The notes under the pieces were generated by a model. The model ran no database searches. It had not been told where the DNA came from and saw only the letters and a program-made list of their open reading frames with translations. A stretch of 64,000 nucleotides of DNA from Pseudovirgaria hyperparasitica. Taxonomy: Eukaryota; Ascomycota; Dothideomycetes; Acrospermales; Acrospermaceae. Made by a program: the position numbers and the translations under genes. Positions 50,457-60,929 of this stretch are shown piece by piece. The number at the start of each line of letters is the position of its first letter. Within the stretch, counting starts at the first letter, position 1. Location of the stretch: NCBI RefSeq assembly GCF_010093815.1, contig NW_022985566.1:424206-488205 (forward strand). Direction: 5' to 3'.

Positions 50457-52177
50457 GCCGTCCTCCTATTCCTTAATAATCCTTATATACTACTCTTTAC
50501 GTATTCCGCGGAGATAGGTAATCTTTCTTTCCTTAGTATAATTAGATATACTCTTCGTAATCCCCCTTCTAGATATTATAAGTATAGCGGGCTCTTCTAG
50601 GGCTATCTCCTCGCGGATATATCTATTACTAGCTACGTCGAAGCGTTCGTAGAATTCTATATATCTATCTTTCTTACTCTCGGGCGACGTGACTTCTTCT
50701 TCCGAATCGCTATCCGCCAAGGCCTAGTAGGGACCCTTCGTAGGTTTTATACTAATACTATATACTAGCACTCTCTATAAAGCGTTAATATTTACTATAG
50801 ACGTAGAAACCTTCACTCCTCCTCCGTACTAGCTTAGGCCGTTTTAAACCGTTACTACGTAGTTCCGGATAGCTTATAGAGTAGCTTATAGCCCTACTAA
50901 GGAGGGTAGTAATAGGATTTCTTCTCTATTCGCCCCGAAACGCCCTTAGAATACTCATACCCCGTTAATATTTAGTAATCCGTCTCTAATATATTCTACC
51001 ATCTCTAGATATCTATATATTAGGTAATCTCCTCCGTACGTAATGCACACGATCGGTCTTCAAGGCCTATCCTAGGCTATAACGCCTTCTTAGGAGTCTC
51101 GGGTGGAGACGTATTCTCTATTCTATATATAATTCTATGGATAAACTTGCGTTAGTTCTATAGGCATGCCTCGTACTTAGGAATATACTAAAAGATTTAG
51201 CCTTCGCGCCTACTAGTTAATAATAGCCGAAAGTAGCTTAGGTTCGTACTTCTTAAGGGATAGAAATAAGGGATTAGAGGTAAAGTAGGACTTTATCTTA
51301 ATTAACGTGAGGTCTAGTTTACTAAATCTCTCTACTATCTCGTTAAACTTATCCGATTCTAGCGCGATATATACTATAACTAGAGAGGGGTGGTTAAATT
51401 CATTAGTTCTTCTTTCTTTATATAACTACTCTTCTAAGCCGGTCTTCTTACTCCCTATCTTTGATTTATAGTATATGGCTATGGCCAGCTCTTATACGGC
51501 TAAGTACTTATTAATACGAGCCAGTTCCTTAAGTACTCTAGCCTTTCGTAATACGAAGCCATAGATAATTACCTAGTCATAACTATATACTTCCATCGTG
51601 AGTTAACATTTCTCTATAGCCCGAGCCTTAAGACTATTAGGTAGCCCTTCTAGGAAGAGCTCTATTCGCGAATATAAGCTTAGGCTTCCTTTAGCCGTAA
51701 GTTTCTCCGTGATAATACGATACCGGGAGTAGTATATAGGGAGAGAGTAGAATGGGTCTACTTTAACCATTTCCACGTATTTTCGGACAAAGTGGATGGT
51801 ACCTTCCTCGAGGGTAGAGTTAAATAGAGAGAATTCCTTTAATAATTCTTCACGTAGCGTAGCCTACTACTATTTCTAAAACCCACTCATTCCTTTAATA
51901 GTAGGACAGAGATAGTCCTCGTAGTATAACAGTAGGGAGGTTATCTTCTTATTAGGCGGAACTTTATAGTTTATATATATATCCTCGTACTTCCGAAGGA
52001 AGGCCGTAATATTTATTCCTTTAAAGCGCTTGGGGGCTAGGGTAGATAGAGGTACTATCCTTCCTTATCGCGTAAATGCTACGAAGAAGTTAAGTATCTC
52101 TCTACGAGTTACTAGGTTATTATTTTAAGCTCCTATCGCACTATTACTAGTAGTAGGTGTGCTAGTAGAGACGCTAG
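50457..52177 (-). pseudogene. gag: B2 gag region, RIP-inactivated
   Basis: Counterpart of 11885-13600. The acidic segment SDSEEEVTSPESKK is open at 50490-50720. Several long stop-poor helical stretches remain. No zinc knuckle seen. Confidence 0.6.
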
Positions 52178-52717
52178 GGGTAAGGTTATTAGTTAAGGGA
52201 TTACCTTAACTAAAGGTTGGCCTAATGCGTCTACCTATAATACCTATTATCCCTTCTCTATATTAACTAATCCCTTTATAAGGTGAACTATTACTATCGT
52301 CTTTATCGATATAAGGTTCACGGTATTCTACTTGTGTTATTATCTTCGTGTAAGGCGTTCCTAAAGTAGTATACTCGTGTGGCCGTGTTTATAAATAACA
52401 GCTATAGTAGTACTAAATAGGTTATATTTATCGTTTTTGAACTCTTCTTTACTACTTTATCTGGCCCTATTTTATATTCTATTCCCCTAAGACATTTTTA
52501 AGTCGCGCTATCACCCGTGTTAGCATGCGTATACTTTTTATAGCTACTTTTAAGAGGCTAGCCCCTAGCGACTCCGGACTCCCTGTTTTCTAGACTCGTG
52601 GCTTCGATCTAGTAAGTCTAGACTATCTTATTAGGCACGTTATATACTTCCCCTAAGCTAGTTTCGGAGTCCTAATCTCCCTCTATAAGTTCGTAGTCTA
52701 GGTATAACCTCTAAAAT
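52178..52717 (-). other. B2 leader
   Basis: Leader between 5' LTR and gag, containing the diverged palindrome at 52189-52213 and the possible tRNA-like primer sequence next to the LTR. No gene seen. Confidence 0.35.
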
Positions 52718-53089
52718 TATAGTAACCTATCGCTACGTGTGTCCCTTTTATAAATGGCTATATTCTTAGTATAGTAGTCGCGACGAACTTATAAGTATCT
52801 CTCCTAGGTATTATAAGTTCTCTTTAAACGCACGACTTCTTATTAGTTCTCTTTTACGATAGGACGGGTCTATATAATACTCTCAATCAATTCTTTAATA
52901 GCTAAGCCTAATAATTAATACCCATAGAGGCCCATGAACATAAGGAAAGGTCGAATAGTCGAATATTAGTGATGGGGGAAGCGCGCCGAGTAGAATGACC
53001 AAGGAAAACGCCCTCCTTAAATATATAATAAAGCCATGTAATCGAGCTAGGGACACATACATGTGGGGCTGTAGGAGCGGCCTTCCGCA
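52718..53089 (-). repeat. B2 5' LTR
   Basis: 372 bp. Its outer end keeps the unmutated TGCGGAAGG (minus strand), which fixes the true LTR terminus and, with CCACA in B1, the 4-bp target duplication. Confidence 0.9.
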
Positions 53090-53093
53090 CTAT

Positions 53094-53226
53094 ATAAGTA
53101 GACCGCATAAACCGATTTCTACTCGTTAGAAATCAACCTCGTATAAGAGTAAGATTACTCTATAAATACATTCCTATGTCTCTCTATGAACTGTTAGACT
53201 ACTATCCCACGTCTTTACTCTTTACA
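53094..53226 (+). repeat. element C 3' LTR, second part
   Basis: Remaining 133 bp of the 238-bp LTR, ending CTTTACA, followed by the TATTA target duplication (53227-53231). Confidence 0.9.
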
Positions 53227-53229
53227 TAT

Positions 53230-53614
53230 TATAAGAATAGGGTTATTAGATAGTAGTATAGTTAGATAGAATAATAGGGTGTATTCTATTATAGAATAAA
53301 TTACTACCAAACCCTTTCTATAAGGAGGCGGGCTCTACGCACTAACTAACTATACTAAAAGGACCGAATCTTAAAGCTACTACTTCAAGGGTGGAGTATA
53401 CTACTTATATACGACTACTATATACATGTAGAATTAACTAGTAGGCCACGTGCTCCTCACGTGTCTAATACTTTCGGTAGAAATCCAAGAGTATATATAT
53501 AAAGGGACGCCGATCTATCTAGCACGTGACTATTTACCGTCCTTTACGTTATCTTCTAACTCTATTAGCTAAGGTATATATAGATCGGGTTCTACCTAAG
53601 GCTAAGTCCTAATA
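53230..53614 (-). repeat. A4 3' LTR, interrupted by a solo LTR
   Basis: The 228-bp A LTR expanded by a 152-bp insert and its 5-bp duplication. Ends read TATAAGAATAGG and AGTCCTAATA on the plus strand. Confidence 0.88.
53319..53470 (-). repeat. 152-bp solo LTR of another family
   Basis: Inserted with a perfect 5-bp duplication CTTTC (53314-53318 and 53471-53475). On the minus strand it starts TATTAGACACGTGAGG (ancestrally TGTTAGACACG) and ends CCTCCTTATA (ancestrally TTACA), giving TG...CA ends. Two CACGTG-type boxes near the start recall small fungal Ty1/copia LTRs. It has no partner or internal region in the window, so it is a solo LTR. Confidence 0.7.
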
Positions 53615-54098
53615 ATTATCCCTTCCCTCTAGGAAGCTACCCTTAGTAACCTAGATCGTTATCTATCTCTATATTTCTATTCTAAGTCTTATAAGACCTT
53701 AGTCGTTCTCTACGCTTTATCTTAGATACTTACTAATATTTACTAATCTAAGATTTATATAAGCGTTTTTCTAATAAACTAGATTTTATCTATCTTAACT
53801 TCTTATATAGATAAGATTATCTAATTAGGCCTAGCGTATTACGTAATATAATTAGATAAGCCCGGGTACTATCTATATTAAAATCTTTTCTTAGAAATAT
53901 TCCTTTCTTTAAAAAACTTCTTAACTCTTTATAGAGTTTTTTAGATTATTAGATATATTACCCGATCCTTATAGATATAGATTTATATAGATTTACTATA
54001 ATTTAGTATAATTTATATAATTTACTAATTTTTATACTATCCTTAGCTAGTAATAATATAATTCGTAATAATCCGTATAAATTAGTAATAATTATAAT
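53615..54098. other. A4 region between antisense gene and LTR
   Basis: Counterpart of 2014-2497; the CACGTG palindrome has decayed to a TATTACGTAATA form near 53836-53847, itself still palindromic. No gene seen. Confidence 0.4.
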
Positions 54099-54839
54099 AT
54101 AGTTTCCTAAAATCTCGATACTCTAAAGTAATTAGCGCGGAAATAGGCGCCTTCGAATAATCCCTATCTTATATATATTACTAATATATTAAAAGCTATT
54201 AATCTACCCTAACCTAGGCCGGGCTCTAATAATCTAGCTATATATTATTATAGTTATTGCTTTCTATTATATATTACTTACGGCGGTACTAAATCTATAA
54301 TATATAGTACTTATATAACTAAGAAGTATTATTACTTATAGGTATTTAAGTAAGTTCGAAGAACTTTATATAGATTTACTTATATTAGTATAGATTACTA
54401 CTAGGCCTCTAGTAACCCCTACTAATAAGGAGCGTAGTACTACCGATCGTAACGCCTTAGAGAAGGCTTTCTATAAGCTATATACCTAAGGTAAGGGTTA
54501 CGCCTAGGAGTATAATTCTAATAAGATCCGTAAGGATTTATCGGAATCTACTATAGCTATTATTACCGCGATTACTAGGTAATATTATTTTTCTTAAATT
54601 ATTATAGATTCTTACTAATATATATTAATCTCTATAATAGTACTAAAATCTCTACTACTTCGGACTTCTTTCTATATACTAGTAATATTAAAATTCCTAG
54701 AAAAGATTCTAGTAAAAAGGCTAAGGTTCCTTTCTCGCGCGTGCTAAAGAGCTATAAATTTAGGGAAGATAGCTCTAATCTAGAAGTTTCTATACTAAAG
54801 GTATATAGTTCTATACTAATCGTTAAATCTTTTCGCTAA
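54099..54839 (+). pseudogene. A4 antisense accessory gene, heavily decayed
   Basis: Same layout as 2498-3238, with ATA in place of ATG and TAA at the end. Exon order and intron borders can still be followed. Confidence 0.5.
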
Positions 54840-56250
54840 TTTATATAATTCTTAGCGTGCCCGTGCCGGTCCGTCTCTCTCTATCTCGGGTCTAGCCGCT
54901 CTATAGGTTTCTATAGAGGAGTTTATAGCTATAAGGCGCGCTATATAGAATTTATAGTATTAGAACGAAAGGCTAGAGACTTATATTATAAAGCTCTATA
55001 CTATACTAAATAAGAACTAGCAAAAGAAATTAGATATAACTATCACAGTAATTAGTACTTCTACTTCTACTCCGACTTAATTAGTTTAGATCTATACTAA
55101 TTAGTACTAATATATCTCTTTTATCTAGTATTTTTAGTTTTTTAGTTTTAATTTTAAAGTAATCTTACTTCTTCTAGATAGATTAGTATAAGTTTATATA
55201 GATCTATATAGATCTTTATATTTTCTTTTAGCTTTCTTAATTTTATCTTTCTTTAATAATAACTTCTTTAATCTCTTTAGTAATCTATACTAATCTATAC
55301 CGATCGGCACCGATTTTTAATATCCATTTCTCTTAGTGAATTATTTTTCTAAGTCTCTTTTTTAGTTAAATTTTTTAAAGTTCTAAGTTTAAACTTTCTA
55401 AGGAAGTTCCTTAATTCCTTAGAATATTTTAAAGATCTATATCTCTTTTATCTTCTTCCTTTTAGGTGGCCGTCCTCGGCGCTAAACTATACTAAAAAAT
55501 ATCGAATCGCTATACTTTAGTATAATTCTCTATAATTCCGCGGCTTCCTTTACTAATTACTACTTATATACTAATATTACTACTTTACTAATATTTATTA
55601 TAGGTTTTTAAGTATCTTTATTAGGATTATATTCTTTCTAATAAATCTTATATAGCTATATACTATCTTCGGCGTGTTACTAGCTAAGTATCTACTTAAC
55701 TTTATAGATATCTATACCTTCTTATATAACTACTTTATATAGTATCTATTTAGAATAATCTAGTAATAATAAGGTATGAAATAGCTCGAGAAGCGTAATA
55801 TAGAATATATTATATATCTTTAATATAGAAGGGAGTTATAACTTATACACCTAGTTATTAATTACACGAGTAATCTTATATAGATCTATTATTATATAGT
55901 TAAGCTTCTTCTTTAGCCTAATACTACGAATATTCTTACTATTTAGTAAAACTTTATCCCTAATATTAAAGATTATAGGTTTTCTACCCCTATTATAGTG
56001 CGATTTACTATAATAATAATAATAATAATATTAGTAAACTAGGTAGAGTACCACTCTATAGGCGCATGCCTTCTCTAGTCTAAGCTACTATATAAGAAGA
56101 AACCTACGAATAGAAAAAACTCCCTTATATCCATGACTACGCTCTGTCTATCCTCTCGTTCTTTATATATATATAGCCCTAGGGGCTACCCATAGGCCTA
56201 TAGCCTATATTATAATAGTTTACCCTTAGGTAGTACGTATAGATATAGAG

Positions 56251-56283
56251 ATTATTAGTTAAGGGCTACCCTTAACTAATAAT
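56251..56283. repeat. 33-nt palindrome in the 2.4-kb insertion
   Basis: Perfect arms ATTATTAGTTAAGGG and CCCTTAACTAATAAT around CTA, identical to the copy after B1 ORF3 although the surroundings are unrelated. Confidence 0.85.
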
Positions 56284-56284
56284 C

Positions 56285-58397
56285 GCGGTTCTCCTAGGGT
56301 TCTTCCGACGTATACCGGGGTTCTTCTAGTATATATCGGGCTTCTTCTAGTATATATACGTGGGTCTACTAGAACTAGGGGAGAGGAAGGTGTATAAGTA
56401 TCTATTGGGCGACGTCCTTAGAGTACTTATTAAGCTATCGCGTGATATTAGAGGTCCTCGTTATATAGACGAGGGCTTATCTTAGAGTATAGAGGCTAGA
56501 GCACGTCGCGAGATAGTAGCGTATTATACCTCTCTAGCCGTAGTCCTTACACTAGAGAGATATATCTAGAACGCCTCTCTAGTAGAGGTAATATAGGAGA
56601 CCTATAGCGCCTATTCGGGCTTAGAGGAGTATAGATACTTAGGCCTTTATTAGCCCTTTATATATCTATTTACTCGGTTCCTTCTAAGACCCTCGGATCT
56701 ATTCTAGATACCTATTCTATTAGGAGGCCTACTAGGCTTTAAGTACCTCCCTCTATTTATCCTAGATCCACGACCGTATAACGCGGCTAAGCTTCTTAGG
56801 GCTCTATTAGCTCGGGACGGTATCCGGGTTATTTCGAACCTCCTATATAGTCTAGCTTAAGTCCGCCTCTATATAGTATTTATATTATACTTAAGTTTAT
56901 TCTATAGTAGAGAGGGCCTAGTAATACGCGCGGATACGTGTACGTAGTATAGCGAAGGTATATACCCTATCTCCTCCACGTTCTTATACTTATTATTTAG
57001 TAAAATATATAAGTCTCTATATCTAGTAGAAGTCCTATATACTTATTATGTTTATCTCGCGTCGGAGGAGCGTCGTGTTAGTAGCTTTATATACACTAGA
57101 GATAAGGCGGAGTATACGGTTTTATATAGACTTAAGCTTTGCCCGCCGAGCTTGTATAAGGGCCGTATACTAGCACTCGTGTCTGTATGTAACCTCTAGT
57201 TCGAAGTCGGATAACTCCTATAGGTTCGACATGCCCTATACTATTAGGCCCTACTCCTGTTTTTACCTTATCTTATCCCCTTTAGACTTATACCTCCGGC
57301 TCTACTAGAAGAGGGGTATAACGCCTTATCTAGCTAGGAAACTACGAGGTTTACTCCTTAAACTTATATTACTAGCGTACGTGCCTAGCGACACGTTCTA
57401 TCTCTTTATAAATCGATACGCGTATCCGTTCTCTCGGGCCATATAGTAGTCTCCCTAGCTAGGACGTGATCCCGCCTACTTCTAGATATACTAAAGGTTA
57501 GAGCCTATTAAAGGGGTAAGGTCCTTAGAGCTAGTAGTTACTACTATATACCACGCCCCGCCTTTAAGTATAGCTACTATCTAGTTTCGCGTTACCTATA
57601 AGGATCTCTCTATAATAGGCCGACCGTGTCTTATAGGCGAGCATCCTTTAAATTCTATACGTGTATACTCGCGTAACGCGCCTAGGCGACTTAAGTATCC
57701 TCTATCTACTAACCCGACTTATTTCTACTACTTTTTAATAGGTCCCTATAGCCGCCTCTTGCCTATGTCCATGTACTATTATCTATATATACTAGCGCCC
57801 TACCTCCTACGGTAGACTATAATATCTCTCGTACACGGGAGCCGCTCTATCTATCCTAGACCTAAGCGGTATCCCGTATTAAGCGAAAGGTCTTAATAGA
57901 GTCACGCTACTAGTAGTCGCGCTAGGCGTCTTAATAAACGTAGTTTAATACTATAGGAGAGTTAGCCTTAATAAGTTCATCTATAGTAGTTTATAGTTAC
58001 CCTCGACGTGATTTCTCGCTAATCCTTATATACCTAGAGCCATTCAAGCCTTGAGGTGTCCTATCGCGCTACTAGGACTTCCGCTTTCTCTACCTATATA
58101 GTAAGGTAGATTTAGGCCTGCTTTCGACATAGTAGTAGCGCGTTAGGTGGTTTTCTTATCCTAGTATCCTCGTGGACTCCTCTTAACGCGTTAATTAAGA
58201 ATAGGATAGAAGTATATACTATCCTAGCTAGTTTATTACGGTGTGGTCCCTATAGAGTAACGCGTTATAAAAACTCTATAACCACCCACCTAGCGACGAT
58301 AAGGTCGCCATTAACGCCGCTCCGAACCTCTTACTACCTCCGAAGAGACATTGCCTAGCTACGACGACGTGGACGCGGTTCGTAAGACTTCGTAGCC
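56285..58397 (+). pseudogene. unrecognised ~700-codon reading frame
   Basis: One plus-strand frame stays coherent from about 56285 to the right edge of the insertion, with stops almost only TAG/TAA at Gln positions and a few TGA at Trp positions. It begins with three in-frame 21-bp repeats (56297-56359, GFF[R/Q]xI-type heptads). Long stop-free stretches follow, e.g. AAKLLRALLARDGIRVIS near 56800 and SLFYSREGLVIRADT near 56910. It is rich in Leu, Tyr and Arg. No ATG was identified at the 5' end and no natural stop at the 3' end, so the gene may be partial. I do not recognise the family; it does not resemble gag, pol or the antisense genes. Confidence 0.55.
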
Positions 58398-59253
58398 GTG
58401 CGATTTACTATAATTTATAGTATCTTATAGTAACTTTATAACGCTTCTTTACGTTTAAAATAGTTCTATAGTAATTTCTATTACTTTAACGTTAGGTTAT
58501 TCTACTTTAAACTAAGTCTCTAAGAACTATATATTATAGTTCTAACCGAAGTTTACTTCGAATAGACTTACGTAGGTTAATATATATCGGCTATTATTAT
58601 ATATAAATTCCGCGATATAGACTAACCTTATCTAGTTATTCTACTTATAGTTATAATATACGCGTAAATACGCCTCGACTATCTAATTCTACCGCTCTAT
58701 CTACCTATCTATTTAGAGATAGAATATAGTACTAAGTTTCCGCTTAATTCCTAGCGTATAGTAGAAATCCTTCTAAAATTTAGACGTTATCTACGGACCT
58801 CTATCCGAAACTATACTATTTAGTATACTATAGAGCCGGACTACGTCACGGAGTAGTATATCTATAAGATCTAGTACTTAGATTATCTTTCTTATAGGAA
58901 TATAGTATTATATCTTCGTAAATCTATCTAGAACTATAAGTAAACTATTATAAATATATCTAGAATACTTACTTAGGGGTAGATCTATAATAAAATCTAT
59001 TAATAATTCCTTCTATACCTCCTTTAGTATAGGTAATAGCCTTAATTTACTATATAGTAAGTATCTATATACTTTCGTATACTAGTAAACGTTATATATT
59101 TTTATATAGTCTTTTATATATTTATAAAGACCTAGCTAGTCGTATGTCCTTCGGATTAAATCGACCGTTCTTATAATACTAAAGTGCTCTACTAACGCGT
59201 AATTATACTATTCCCTTAAAATATTAATTTATAAGCCGCCTTCCGGCACGTAG

Positions 59254-59493
59254 TGTTAGGGCTAACACTAGGATAGACTCAACTAGAATACTATGGTCTA
59301 GTACGGTCCGTGATAGGTGGACCTAGGGTAAGCTAGCTAGAATAAGCGAGACTACTATATAAGTAGACCGTACATACTTAATTCCTACTCTTTAGAAATT
59401 AACCTCGTTAAGAGAGTAGACTACCCTTTTAAATATATTCCCGAATCCTCCTATAACCTATTAGACTACTATTCTACGTCTATAATCCTTATA
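59254..59493 (+). repeat. D 5' LTR
   Basis: 240 bp. It shares with C the TATATAAGTAGACCGTA core (from about 59354), but the first 90 or so bases differ. It is followed by TTAATTCCT (59496-59504), complementary to the AGGAATTAA start motif in C. Confidence 0.82.
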
Positions 59494-59639
59494 TTTTAAT
59501 TCCTCTTTATATAGCACGACGGTAGTTTATAGAAATAGCTCTAACTACTTATTATAATACCCGTCGTACCGCCTCTTATAGTAGACCTTCTTCTAACCTA
59601 AACGAGGAGAATAGTCTATCTATAACTACCCCTACTAAT

Positions 59640-60925
59640 AACTATACCTTATAGACTATCGTACTAATAACTCGCATGATATTCCGTGTAACTATAGAAG
59701 ATATTATAGAATATAAGGATAGAGTCTATTATACTCTATCTCGGTCTAGTTTAAACTATACTAGACCTAACCTTAATACAAGGCTAGACCTTATTAACGT
59801 TAATAAGTTAATCTATTAGAATCGTCTAACGTTAACTATACCTTATAATAATATATATACTAGACTACACGAAGAGAGGTAGTAATAGATTTAACTTAAG
59901 TAATAACTACGCGAACTTAACGAAGCTTAAGAACGTACTACGAGACTTAAAGCTATATTACACGCTCTAGTTCTAGTAACGACTAATCTATATTTATATA
60001 GACCTATACTAACTAAAACGATCTATCCTAGTCTACTACTATCCTAATTACCCCGACCTAAGAAACCACCTTACTTTAATAGTAAAAGTAGAAAGAGTTT
60101 CCACGTATAGGCTTACTAATATAGCCGATTCTTCTATCTATTCATGAATAATAGCGATAAAATTAGATTCGCCTAGAACTACCTCGACCCGACGCCTTTA
60201 GAACGTTAGATAGTATACTAAATCGAATATTCTAAGGATGCCTATAACTAGAACACGTTCACCGAATTTCTCCTCTAATATTTTAGCGGTAGAGCTAAAC
60301 GACGCGACTAGGCCTAGGGCTATATCTTCGAGACTTAATAACGAGATAATTAGTTACTATTATAACTTCTTAAATACCTTTAGCCCCTCTAGAGAGAAGC
60401 CGAAGAAGATTATATAATTTAATAGTATAATAACTTTAAATGGTCCCTCGCCCTAAATATAAAGGACCGTCTTAACCTTATAATAATAATCTCTATAGAC
60501 CTCTAAGCTCTTATAAACCTCACGGAGCGATACTAGCGTATAATAAATAATTAACGCCGCGCTAGTACACGACTATCTCTAACGATCTAATCTAATATAA
60601 AATCATCTAACTAAAACCGATTTAGTAATAGATCTCGTGGGACGTTATAAGGCTACTACTACGCCTTAAATTTAAAACCACGCGGATTATATTATAGATC
60701 TCCCTACTAATCGATATATTAAGATATAAGGACCGACTTGCATAAATAACCTAAAGTTACTTACTATACCTATAGTAGAATAGACTATATAGTACCTAAG
60801 TACCGTTTAGGGAAGCTACTAAGTACTAATATAACTAACTAACTAGTTATATACTATAAGTACTAGTAGCTAGGATATATCACGCCTAACTATCTAGTAT
60901 AGAATATAAAAAACTAATAGTCTAT
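59640..60925 (+). pseudogene. gag: element D gag, RIP-inactivated
   Basis: Counterpart of element C gag. The zinc knuckle at 60852-60893 reads Y-Y-K-Y..GYITPNY: the three Cys and the His are all lost. Start uncertain. At 60910-60930 it shows the uninterrupted version of the A1 target site. Confidence 0.65.
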
Positions 60926-60929
60926 AAGA

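Larger units (their letters stand above)
41649..53089 (-). mobile_element. Element B copy 2 (B2): uninterrupted 11.44-kb element
   Basis: Minus-strand copy of 11,441 bp, LTRs 41649-42020 and 52718-53089, 4-bp target duplication CTAT (41645-41648 and 53090-53093). The C 5' LTR at about 215-235 shows the empty site. It gives the uninterrupted version of B1 across the A2 insertion point (46539-46543). Confidence 0.94.
119..53226 (+). mobile_element. Element C: Ty3/gypsy chromovirus, split by four nested insertions
   Basis: A complete LTR retrotransposon bounded by 238-bp LTRs (119-356, and 41544-41648 plus 53094-53226) with a 5-bp target duplication TATTA at 114-118 and 53227-53231. Removing A1, B1 with A2, A3, B2 and their target duplications leaves about 8,054 bp. 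In order it encodes gag with a CCHC knuckle, protease, reverse transcriptase, RNase H, integrase and a C-terminal chromodomain, followed by about 2.2 kb holding an antisense frame. Every coding part has many TAG/TAA stops at Gln/Trp positions, so the element is dead. It inserted 2 bp into the LTR of A4. Confidence 0.9.
56015..58397 (+). mobile_element. 2.4-kb insertion of unknown type flanked by 17-bp direct repeats
   Basis: Element A sequence stops at 56014 and resumes at 58398 with the 17 bases GTGCGATTTACTATAAT repeated on both sides (55998-56014 and 58398-58414). The left inner edge is an (AAT)n run of about six units. Long target duplication plus simple-sequence edge suggests target-primed retroposition, but the coding strand points away from that tail and no RT motif was found. 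Capture during break repair is an alternative. Confidence 0.6.
53230..59253 (-). mobile_element. Element A copy 4 (A4): outermost, oldest A copy, 3' part
   Basis: Minus-strand A element whose 3' LTR starts at 53230; its first 2 bp also lie at 117-118, where element C inserted. It carries a solo LTR inside the LTR and the 2.4-kb insertion inside pol. It is cut by element D at 59254 (left target copy CGTAG 59249-59253); the rest is beyond the window. It is the most mutated A copy, as expected for the host of all other insertions. Confidence 0.88.
55138..59253 (-). pseudogene. pol: A4 pol remnant (integrase and chromodomain), interrupted
   Basis: The minus-strand pol C-terminal half: a decayed AT-hook region near 55460-55500, the chromodomain near 55570-55750, then integrase sequence on both sides of the 2.4-kb insertion (55998-56014 and 58398-58414 are the duplicated borders). 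It ends at the D insertion. No intact domain remains. Confidence 0.7.

Noticed and set aside
56015-58397. LINE (Tad-type) retrotransposon
   Set aside because: The long target duplication and (AAT)n edge fit, but no RT or endonuclease motif was found on either strand and the coding direction is opposite to that expected from the tail.
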